Of a stretch of DNA of 64,000 nt, positions 12,882 through 24,916 are shown piece by piece; within the stretch, counting starts at the first letter, position 1; every line of letters begins with the position of its first letter. Made by a program: the position numbers and the translations under genes. This DNA is from Plasmodium brasilianum (Eukaryota > Apicomplexa > Aconoidasida > Haemosporida > Plasmodiidae). Location: positions 806,001 through 870,000 of the forward strand of contig NC_090115.1 of NCBI RefSeq assembly GCF_023973825.1, read 5' to 3'. The notes beneath the pieces were generated by a model that was given only the letters and a program-made list of their open reading frames with translations, was not told where the DNA came from and did no database searches.

Positions 12882-13771
12882 GGGGGTAAGAAAATAGGGG
12901 AAATTTTACGGAAAATACAAATGAGGAATTAGAGCGGGAAGAGAAAGAGTCCATTTTTTTTCGTTTAAATAATGGACAGATTTTACTAATTATGAATTTA
13001 TTTTAATCTTAATATAAATATATCCAGTATGAACAATTAATTTGGTACAATTTGAAAATAAAAGATATTTATAAACTACATTCATTTTGTTGTATTTTTT
13101 TTTATTTTTTTTTATATCGAATTATATGCACATTTTAATATTCGCCTTAAAATGTTACAAAAGTTTAATGAAACTCTTTTATATAAATTAAGGACAATTC
13201 GAAATTTTTTATTAATAAAAAAAATACCTTTTTTTAGTAGTTGTATCTTTATATCTGATTCATCAGTAAAAACTTTTCTTTTCTTCATTGTAAAAGAATA
13301 CTTATACGAAGCACCAATTTTTTTTTTTTAATTAAAAATTTGTTAACATGTTAGAATTTAGCATTTATTTTTGGGCAGGAGATCAAAAGAGATAAGACGT
13401 GATGCGAAGAAAACCTTGTATATATGTATATACATATACACACATATATATGTATTTATATAAAAAAATTAATCATATACTCGTTAAATTAATTAAAAAG
13501 GTTCACAAAGATTGGATAAAACAAATTAAAATTTATACTTTTTAAAAAATTATGCTTCTAATGTACATGCATACATACATACATACGTGCGTATGTATAT
13601 ACATATTATGTTAATACGTATGTGTGAACACGTCTTTACGCCTGTTGTTGTGACGGCACATATGAGAAATACATGTAAAATATACACGCATTTGTAATAT
13701 ATGGAAATACCTCTATGTAATCCACAATTTGAATATTCACATGTAACACAGATCGATAAATAAGGAAAAAA
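12882..13771. other. Convergent intergenic region, nothing recognised
   Basis: About 890 bp lies between the 3' ends of the TruD gene (+) and the AP-4 beta gene (-). It contains poly(T) and poly(A) runs, a TATA-rich stretch near 13415-13460 and a short run of ACAT/TACA tetramers near 13565-13585. No gene was seen. Confidence 0.6.
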
Positions 13772-16700
13772 TTACATAAAGTCTAAAAATATGTCTCTAA
13801 AATAGTCAGTAAATTTTTCAGTAATGTCAAGATTGTTACACTGGGATTTCAATATCCAATTAATTGAATTTTCTACTTTATTAAAAATAAGCTCAATAAA
13901 TATATAATGCTTTGTATAAAATTGAGAATACATGTAAAACTTTAAACATTGATCAATTTCCCCTGAGGCAAGTGTAATAATATTATATTTCGATAATAGC
14001 TCATCAATAGTTTCTATTTGTAAATTGTAGTAATTTTTTCGTAAAAATATTTTCTCATTATTTTGTTCTGGTAAAACATTCCATTGTTCTTGATAAAATT
14101 CTGGGTTAATATGATCTGCATCGATTAAAATTTCTTTTAACTTTTTAAAATTATTAGAATTATGGATATCAAATAAATCATGTGACTTTTTTTTTCCCCC
14201 TTCATTCTCACTTTGGTCATTATTATTATTACTGCCATTATTGAAGGATTTTTTTTTTTTGTTTTTATTATATACGGTCGTAATAATATTATGATTCAAA
14301 TTCTTGGTAGTATAATGGATGGGAACATTTTCTGACTCCTTATTTTGACTATATATATCCTGACTAACAGTACTATTATAGTTTGCACTACTCCTATTAT
14401 CATCATTTAGTAATATATCTTCATTCATGCTCAGTAAATTATTACATGTTTTGTAAGAGAAGGAGGTGTGAATATTATTACTGCTAATAAAATTGTCGTT
14501 TTTTTCAGACTTATGATTTTTATTATGATCTTTATTATCATTTACATTTAATCTGTTTAAGTCATTCGGTTGTATAATCATATGATCCCCATTATCAACA
14601 TTATCACCATTATCATCAATGTCCTCATTATCACCATTACCACCATTATCATCATTTTCTTCAGGATCATATACTCCCCCAAAACATATTTTGGAATATT
14701 CTACAAATTTATTTACAGGCTGTTTATATAATACAGATAATGTGTTGAACTCATTGTATAATTTGTCTAATAATATATTTTCATATGATTCGCAAAAGTT
14801 TTTTACTAACTTTTTTTTACAAGCAATTATATTAAAAGCCTCTTCATAATTATAATTTAACATATTATAATAAAAATACATTTTATCCGTAAGTTCTGGG
14901 TATTTATAATTCTTTAATATATTATCAAATAGGCTTGATACAATTATTTTCATTTCAGATGGTCTTCTATATAACACTTTTATGCATGACGTTAATAATT
15001 CTAACATAAATAAATAAGAACAATCCGTTAAGTGTACATATTCTTCTAAAATATATGGTGCATTTTCAATATATTCACAATATTCTCCAATAATCCAAAA
15101 ATAAGAAATTATCCCTTCATTATCAATTAATCTATTATCAAGTTTTATAATTTCTTCAATAATTACTTTTGTATACTCTTCATATTTTCTTAATATGTTA
15201 GCTAGCATTTTTATGGTAGCACTGCATATGTGAGAGTAATTCATGGGTAAAAATGTCGATAAAGCTAACTCTACTATCTTTGAAATGGCCTTGGGTATTT
15301 TTAACGCTATTGAACCAATGGAAGAAATAGCCTTCTGAGCGATGCTCACATTTCCATCTGAGATATACTCACTCAGTTCGTTGATTATCAAAAATACATT
15401 GTTCTGCGAGGAGGAAAATGTCAAAAGGAGCACATACATACATATGTACTAATATATGGGGTCGTAAGTATTAAAAACATGCACATGGAGACGCACCTAG
15501 CAAAGTAAAGAACACAATATACAGGTATATACATGCTGTACACATAAAATAATAAGACATTATCAAATCGAGTGTATGTGGAAAAAGAAAAAGGGGAAAT
15601 CCTCTTAAGGGCACCAAAAAGGAACACGTAATTGATTGCAAAAATTGAAAAGTGAAAATGCAAAAAAAAAAAAAAAAAAGAAATTAAAAAATCAAAGATC
15701 AAAGAACAAAGAACAAAAAAACAGAGAAAAATTTTACTTACCTTTGCTGCAACGGAGACGAGAATATCCAATTTAATATCTTTAATATACGTGAGATCAT
15801 TGTATCGAAAAAAGAAATGCTTATAATCATAATCAAAAATTCCGTAGTTCAATTTATTTGCTTCATGCAATAACAAATGTGTATGTAACAGGACGATATA
15901 GGAAATTTCGTAAGAGGAAGTGGAAATTAACGTAAGTAAAGGATCTTTCATTCTTTGAAAAATTTTAATTTGTAAATTTGGATCATTCGCAGAAAAATTT
16001 AGAAAACATTTTAAACAAGCTAAAAAAACGGCGGATGAAAAATCTCTTATATGATTTTCTAAAATATTCATAATATCATACATTTCATCTTCATTATCTG
16101 GAATATATGTACTAACAATATTTAATACTACACATTTCCCCCATTCGTTAAAAGTTGATATTTTATTTAACATATTAAAAATTATTTCTTTATTTACTTT
16201 CAATCCTCCTTCATCTATTAATATTTCATTTAATGCATGCACAGCATTTATTATACACTGAGAATCTTTATCTAATAACTTATTTTTCAAAATTTTTATA
16301 ATATCATTTTTTATAGATAACTGAGGATTCATTTTGATTAATTTTACACAACTAATAATTGCGATTCGCCTAACATATGAATTCTTATCATTTAATCCAT
16401 TAAATAAGGGGCCTTCTATGTATTCATATAAATTATTAATTCTTAAATTACAAAAACTACGAAGAGCTAAACCTCTTATTATGGGATCTTCATCTTTGCT
16501 GTCCTTTTGTAAAGTGTTTATTGTGAGAATGGACAATTCGGAATTGGTTTCTGCGTTAAATATGGGGGGGGGGAGGGAGAATTTTGAGACGTAAGAAGTG
16601 TAGCATAAATATGAAGCGTAATATTTTTAGTGCAAAATGTGAAGTGCCAAAAGAATATGTAACGCATGAGAAATAGAAACAGTTGCAAAATCACTGATAA

Positions 16701-17357
16701 GGCAAATCATGAATGGAAACACTAATTCATAAGGGAGAATAAATAAAATGGAATTGAATAAAATTAAATGAACATCTGAAAAGATATTTGAGTGAACATT
16801 CCACTAGCCAATATAAGGATCAAAAAACATACCTGCATAATTGTTTAAATATAAATAAATCATTTTTTTTTGTATTATATCATTTGTGCTAGACATCATT
16901 ATAATATCGGGAAATAACTTAGATACATCTACACCTAATGTCATATATGCTATTACTTTCTTTAAGATCTCTCTCTTTTTTTCGTCATTTTTTTCTTGTG
17001 GCAGTTTTCTTAAAATATCTTTTAGCTTGTTTATCTCGCTCTGCAATTTTGGGAAACGAAATCCAGTATATTATAAGGCGTACACGTACGTGTTGGTATG
17101 TATGTAAATATGTAAATATGTAAGCATATATGCAAAATATATATATCATGTGTATTTTGCAAACGTAAATATATATATTTGTGCCCATACATATATATAT
17201 GTGCATTATATATATGTTCCCATCGCCAATTATCTGCTGCCTCCGTAAACAACTTTTTAAATACAACATATGTGAAATATATAGCTTTTACTTTCTTGCA
17301 TTCTACAAGATATTTTGGAATTGGCATATTTTTCTTATTTACTTGACCAGAAGACAT
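13772..17357 (-). CDS. AP-4 adaptor complex subunit beta, four exons
   Basis: This is the large beta adaptin of a heterotetrameric coat adaptor acting in trans-Golgi/endosomal cargo sorting. Exons run right to left: 17292-17357 (ATG at 17357), 16833-17040, 15742-16550 and 13772-15403. All introns are GT-AG with matching phases (0, 1, 0), giving 904 residues. The N-terminal HEAT/armadillo trunk is clear: VIAYMTLGVDVSKLFPDI, QKKMIYLYLNNYA, IIRGLALRSFCNLR and NSYVRRIAIISCVKL. The RGLALRS and NGLxDKxSYVRR stretches are closer to AP-4 beta than to AP-1/2 beta. IGEYCEYIENAPYILEEYV follows in exon 4. A hydrophilic hinge rich in Asn/Asp/Gly (nt about 14150-14670) precedes a C-terminal domain. The product could be another beta adaptin class, but that is less likely. 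Confidence 0.9.
16551..16832 (-). other. AP-4 beta intron 2 with C-rich pyrimidine tract
   Basis: The 282-nt GT-AG intron lies between exons 2 and 3. Just inside its 3' end the plus strand carries G10 followed by AGGG (16564-16577). On the coding strand this is a C-rich rather than T-rich polypyrimidine tract, about a dozen bases from the AG. Such a G/C homopolymer is very unusual in this AT-rich context. Confidence 0.75.
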
Positions 17358-19472
17358 ATCAAAGAAAGTTGTATGGTGAAAGAAGATACACACTTTTATA
17401 TATATATATATAGGAAATATAAAAACAGAGGAACTTATGATCCTTATATCTCTGCTATTTTCCATAAGTTAAAAATCTTTGCTTTTAGAACTTGGGATTG
17501 TTTTTATTTTATTCATGTAGCCAGTTGTGCTTATTTTTGAAGTTGCTTTTAATAAATTAAAAAAATAAATAAATAAATAAAAAAAAAAAAAGGGAACTAT
17601 TTTTTTATTAAAAATATAAAACAAATTTTAATACCTTCATTAAGGAGGTAAAGTTTACCTAACGAATAATAGTAAATGAAAACAAATTTTTTGAGAATTA
17701 AAAAAAAGGAATTATTTCCCTTATTTTGTTTTAAATATATTATTAAAAAGGTATTTTTTCATTTTCGCTTTGAATGAGTTTTAATGAATATATTTTTACT
17801 TCTTTTCATTTAAATTTTCTTTTCTTTTTTTTTTTTTTTTTGTTAAGAATTAAGATCTCTTCGCAAGGAAAGCAATGTTTCGTATAACATTTCAGTATGT
17901 TAGAATAAAAAAAAAAAAAAAAAGACTTGTGTAACATTGTAATATTTTTTTTATTTTTATGTATTTTTACTTTTTTACTTTGTTACCGTTTAACTTTTTT
18001 TACTTCTTTATGTTTTTACATTTTTACCTTTTTTACTTTATTTATTTTTAATTATGGCTTGATAAGAGTTTTTTTTTTAAAAACCAATCGTGAATAGTAA
18101 TATTTCCAAAAAGGTATTCATCTTTAATTTCATTTGTTTTACTGAATATATATATTAATTTGTAGAGGTGTAAAATGACATATCGTTAATGTTTTTTTTA
18201 GTAACTACCATTTTTTAGGCCTTGAAATGATCAAAAAAGCAATAAATATGAAAAAAAAAAAAAAATTAAGGTATTTTGGAAACAACTATATTTTAGCTTA
18301 ATGAATAAATACACAAATAAAAGTGTACAATAAAAAACATGGTTTCAGTTTTTAAAAAAGGGCTAATGAAAAAAAAAAAAAAAAAAAAATATAAACTTAA
18401 ATTGTTATAAAACGTGTAATTTTTTAATTTAGACTGACAAATATAAAGTAGAAGTTAATTTATCATATAAACCTTTTGACCATGAAGAAATACCGAAGAT
18501 GTCTTATAATGTATACACATAATTAAGGAATCTAAAAATCAACAATGCACTTTTTATGGCGACAATAGTAAAAGAAGAATGTTTACACACTAGTTAATAG
18601 TAGCAATTGTGCATAATTATACATTTATATTAATACATGTTATGTATATATATGCACCCAGAACACCACAGTTCCATTGTGATTATACAGCTGAGTAACA
18701 CAAGCATAATATTTTAAATAACTTCTTATTACGAAAAAATGAACAAAAATTTGCATAAACTGTACAAGCATTAATAATAAAATAAATTCATTATATCCTC
18801 TGTTTTAACATTAAACATAATGTATCACAGGGATAACTTAATAAAATATGTACATGCAAAATTTATTATTTATATACCATTTTTGTGTTTTTTCCTTTTA
18901 TTTGCAGCATATGATTTTGAAAGAAAGGTATATATAGGATAAAAAGCAAAAGAAAAGGATTTATTAATTCTTAAAAGGAAAAAGGACTAATGTATATTTA
19001 AAAAGGAAAACAATGCTTTTAAAGGACCGGATATATTTATAGCGTTTTCATGCAGTGTATTTTCTTTAGATAAATAAAAATAACAGTTTTAAGAAATCCA
19101 ATAGTTATACTTCTTATTTTTAGAGCAAAAGAGATTAATTAAAATAATATTACAAACAAAGATAATTGTAGCTATGCTTATTTACCATTATGTGCAATCA
19201 CTGCTTTGTAAAGCTATCGTATGTACATGCGTTACACACATTATCGGATGTATAAATATGTTAATATGTGGATGCCCTTAATCGGCATCCGAATGAAGAA
19301 TAAAATTTTGTGCGTCGCTTTTTAATATTTCCTTCTTATATAATATATATTTTTTATGTGATATCTTTACAATACAGCTACTATTCTTAAAGGGTTTATT
19401 ACATTATTAGAAATTTTCCTCTAATATAAATGAGAATATTATATATATCAATAAAAAAATATAAAAAAAATA

Positions 19473-19515
<43 letters not shown>

Positions 19516-22500
19516 AACACCTTTTTTCATAACAAAAAAGTTAATTTTTTTTATTCTTTGATTTTTTGTACTATAAGTTTCTTAAACACAAAATTGATAC
19601 AACCATTTGGATTAATACCATTATAAATATAACGTCTTATTAAATTTCGTAACGGTTAAAACAAAAGTGGAAAGGGGAAAAAGGGGATTGTTTTTTTCTT
19701 TTTGTTTTTATTGCTATTATCAAATATTCCTTGTTCTTTCCAGGAAATAATGCCATATATTTTGATGTTTGTGCTTTTTTGTTACAATAATATTACCAGT
19801 GTCATCTGTTACGCAAATGGGAAACTTCTACATACATATATATGTGTAGTATGTGTCACAAAAATAACTTGCCATTAACTAGTTTACTTTACAGGTTGGT
19901 CCTAATACTTTATATATTGTACTTCATATCTTTAGAATTAAGATGATGCATATAAAATCAAAAGAAAAAAAAAAAATTAATATTTATGTACAATTTAATA
20001 ATCTTCATTTTCTTAAAAAAAAAAATTATTATTTCTTCTTTATATAAATGAGCGTTTTATCAACTGATATAAAGCCTTAAATTTATGAAAATATTAATTT
20101 TTTCTCATAAATTGTTATATTGAAAACAAATTTTTAATAAAATTTTATAAAAAAAATAAAAAATATGAATTCATTTTTCTTTGAGAAGAACCTGGTTTTA
20201 TTACATATTAACAAAATGAGAAAAATAAGGATTGCGAATTTTTTTTTTTTTTTTTTAATTTGTAAAAGATGGAATAAGCTAACAAAAGGAAAAATTTTTG
20301 TAAATCTTAAAAAACACCAATATTTGATGGTTCTTCCTTTGCGTTAATGCATATGTGTAAAAACATTAACAAAGGTAAATATGTGCAATATATGTAAACA
20401 AACTACCCGTAAGCAAGCAAATATAGATATATACCTAGGTGTATAATGCGAAAACGAGTACATAATACAACATGCTTTGATAGCTCCACTTATACAAAAC
20501 AAGGCTTGGGTGGACTATAATATAGCAATACAAGAAATTATAAGACCACATACATGGTTCACTAAATTTGTGAGGAATATTAAGTTGTTCATAAATTTAA
20601 AGTGATGTATGTAAACAAATAGAAAAAAAAGAACCAATAAAATTGAAAAAAAAATTAAAAAGATCAAAAATGTGGAAAAAAAGCCTTATATATATAATTA
20701 CTTTTATTTTAATATTACCGAAACTTTAAGATATTGAGTAAAAATATATTTGACGTAAGAACAGAAAATTATATATATTTATATAAACAATAAATATTCT
20801 CTTATTTTTTGCTATTTATTTGGTTTCATTAGTTTTCTTCCTTTACTGTTACATTTAAAAATTTTTTTGTTTTTATTGTATTATGAAAGACTTTTTAAAA
20901 AGTGATGGTAAACTGCGTAAAATGGTTTACTATGAAATTTGTGTTAATATACAGATAATATAATTTCATTTTATTATATATATACATACATATATAAATA
21001 CATATATATATTTACATATGTACATTTACATTTTATATGTGTTACTCGCTTAAGTTTGAACTTTTATTTTCAACTTGTGAATGAATTTTCTATTAGCTTA
21101 TTATTTGTTACCACATCATAGCAAACAGGATTTTACGTTAACTCTCAAATAGTATAAGTTTCTTGCTAAATTTTTTAAATGTGTTCTCCATTTTAAAAAA
21201 AAAAAAAATAAATCTTTGTTTTTCTAATAATTATCACATAAACAAATATATATTTATATATATAATATGATTTTTTAAGGTTTTTTTTTTAGTTTAGTAA
21301 AAACTTGCATGTTATTTATGTAAGAAAGTATTTTTTCTAATTAGTTCCTCTTTTTGCACTTTCTTTTTTATTAAATGATCTTGTAATAAATTATATTTAA
21401 TATTACAACAAACATTTTACGAGTTTTTTTCTCGTTGTTTAATCCCAAGTTAATAATAAAAAAAAATTTATATTTTATCATCAAGCCAAGAACACAAAAA
21501 AAAGGCTAAAATTTTTTAATATATATAATTATTCGGCTTTTGTTAAATTTTACTTTTTTTTTACAAAACAAAAAAAAAAAAAAAATTTTTTTAACTTATG
21601 GTATAATTTTATTATTATATAATAATGTATATATACATGTGAAAAAAGTATAATTTTTTTTTTATTATTTATTTTGTTAAAAAAAAGAAGGGGAAAACTA
21701 ATATTATATACATTTTTGTGTATTTATTGAACTTATTACATTTATTATGAAGGAATTAATTTCTTTTACTTTTCTTTTAAATGTAAAATAGTTATAAAAA
21801 GGTAAAAAATATTACATATGTATATATATTATATTTATGTTTATTTGCATATTTTTATATATATATATTATATATACATATACATGAGTACAAAATTGAA
21901 AAAAGTAAAAATAGTATAATAATAAATAGGGTGGTGAAGTATAAAATAGAGCTTTTACAAATTTCCGTAAAATTTTAAAAATGCAATAGATCAGTAGTAT
22001 AAGTGGGCTTACTTCATAACTTTTACTACATATAATAAGAACATAAAAATATTTTTGTATGTATACATAACATTTACAATATGTAAAAAATATTTATTAA
22101 ATAGTAAGTATATTAATGAATATATCGAGCTTTTACATATTTATGAAGAATTTTTTTTATATATATATGTATATTTTTTTCCATATACATAAATAGATGT
22201 ATATATACATAATGTAAGTGTACGTATGTATGCGTATATGTAACTGTACTTCATTGTGAAACATGCAGTAATGAAAATTATTTTGCTATGTTTGAGGCTT
22301 TGAGTGGAATTAGTAATTTAAAAGTGAATCTTATGTATGGAAGAGAAAGCAAAAGGTGGTTACCATTTCAAGAAAAAGAAAATTAAAAAATAAAAATAAT
22401 TTTGAATTTTTATTTTTTTTATTTTAAATATATATCAAAATAATATAAAAAAAAAAAAAAAACATATATAAATATATATATATATATATATGTATAAATT

Positions 22501-24916
22501 TTGATTTATATGAATGTATGCTGAAATTATTCATTCTATCGATATTCTTATTTGCTTTTAATATTTTCACATATTCTTGTTTTCAAATAATTTGTTTCAA
22601 TGTTCGTATAACAAATATAAATATTTACTATTATAATATTTTTAATTTTATGTGAAATACACTATACACTGAATTGTCCTGTAAATTATGAATTTTGTTT
22701 TTCCATATAATTAAACATATTTTTACCCTTTTTAGAATGCTACTTCAGAAAGTTGCTACATTAATTACATTTAACAATATACGAAAACACATTTATGGCT
22801 TTAGATATTTTTGAAATAAGTATGCAATTGCTTATTTATGTGAACATATACATTTACGTATACATATTCATATATTTTTATAAATATATTTGTATGTATT
22901 TAATATAAATATATGTATTATTTATTTTTACATTTAAATATATATATTTACGTGTAAATAATTAGTACATATAGGAATATATGTGCTTATATACTCACAC
23001 GATTATATATGTATTTATATAATATATATGAGTACCTTTACATAATATAAATATGCTTAGTATATTTTCATACATATATATACTAGGTATATATATATAC
23101 ATGTAGTAATATATATGTGTTTATACATATAATATATATATATTTATACAAGAAGATATATATCTATGCATTCATTTTGGGAATTTTTTATATTAATACA
23201 GAGAATTCTTTTAAATTTTTTTTAAATTAACTTAAAATATTCCATTATAAAATTCTTACGTTCAATGTATGCTAATTTTTTTTAAGATTATATATTTTAT
23301 GCCTTTACTTTTTATTTCTATTAATTAAGAATATTGTCTATATATATACTGAAAGTTTTAATTTTCGAATTTTTTTAATTCATTTTAAAGAAATTAATAC
23401 TTTTCATTTTATTAATATAATAAAATTACATTTAAAATATAAGATTATATATAGATGTACACTGTTGTATATTTATTTTTTAATCCTATATATACACATT
23501 TAATTATATACATTTCTGAAGTTATTGCTTTTGTATCCTTTCCTTTTTATTTTATTTGAAAAGGTATATGTTTTACATATGTGTACACACTACACCTTAT
23601 CTTTAACTTACTATTTAATTTTAGTTCCATCTCGTATTTCTAGTATTTGTGCTAACATTATTAATTCAATATGTTAACTAATTTATAACTTTTAGTTGTG
23701 TATCTGTACCATATAAAATTAAAAAAAAAAAAAAAAATTAATATAATAAAAATAGAATAAAAACAAAATTATATATGTAAATATTTATATATGTAGATAG
23801 TTCTTCATATAGGTTATATGTATTTGTATGTATATATATGTTATATATATTTATGAAACACACCTATTCATTCAAAAGAGGAAGAAAATGAAGAAAGTAA
23901 AACACATTAGTTAATTATAATTGAACACATATTTTTGTTTTATTTATCCTGTCTATATTATATTAATTTGTTTTTTTTTTATAAATTTTTTTTTTTTTTT
24001 TTTTGTATTTAAAATTTTATTGTCACGAATGGCTCATCAACCTTATATAAAATAGAACTGTATAGTCGTTAATGCATGAGAATAAATCTGTGTTAATGTT
24101 TACATATAGTATATTTATATACGTACATATATGTATACATATATATGACATGGTCATATATTATTATGTATATGTAATAAGAGAATATATATAATTGATC
24201 TACATATAATTGCATATTATATATATAAATATATAATATACATATTTATAATTGTTCTTCACTCGTATTAATAACAAAGATAAATGTATTTTCATATATG
24301 TATGTATATGTATACATATTAACATATTGAAACTTATTATTATTTTGTTTATGAATTTATTACTTTAGAGATAATAACACAAATTAAATTTTTAATGTTT
24401 TAAGTTTATTTTTAATCATTTGCGAATATTTTTAAATTTATTTTAGAAATGGCTCAGTAAGAGTATAATGCAACTTGTTTATTTATAAATATATATGTAT
24501 TAATATATATTTATGTATTTTTACATGTATGCGTATTAACACAAGAATACAAAAAACAATTACAGTTGTGATTATAATTATACATATGTTTTGAACACAA
24601 TAATGGAAGATGGTTTTTAAAATTTTTTCATGATTTATTAATTTGAAACAGAGAGACAAATAAATATATAAATAAAAAAGCAAAACAGATTAATTATGCT
24701 TGTTTAAATTAATGTACGTTTTATTAATAAAATTTTTCCTCTTTAGTTTTTTTTTTTTCTTTAATATTGTAATTACATTTTTACTGCATTTATACTAAGG
24801 TATTTATGTAAGGTACAACATATATACATATATATATGTATATTATATATGCATATAAGTATATTATATATAAATTATTATAACAATAAGGAAATTAAAA
24901 AACAATAGTGGGAAAC
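17358..24916. other. 7.5-kb region without a confident gene, upstream of AP2-L
   Basis: The extremely AT-rich stretch lies between the 5' ends of two divergent genes. It contains T-rich low-complexity sequence (17940-18055), A18-A20 runs, a perfect (AT)n microsatellite (19476-19512) and long TATA-type repeats (22800-24300). Three less AT-rich islets stand out: a GC-rich hairpin at 19270-19290, and open stretches at about 20446-20603 and 22213-22385. None resolves into a supported gene. Most of the region is probably the promoter and long 5' leader of AP2-L, perhaps with non-coding transcripts. Length and composition do not match a Plasmodium centromere, since G/C content is too high. Confidence 0.55.
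19476..19512. repeat. (AT)n microsatellite
   Basis: An uninterrupted AT dinucleotide run of about 37 bp lies inside the long region upstream of AP2-L. Such runs are common and length-polymorphic in this genus. Confidence 0.9.

Noticed and set aside
22380..24480. Possible centromere
   Set aside because: Very AT-rich, but G and C remain scattered throughout and the dense tandem structure of Plasmodium centromeres (over about 97% AT for 2 kb or more) is not evident by eye.
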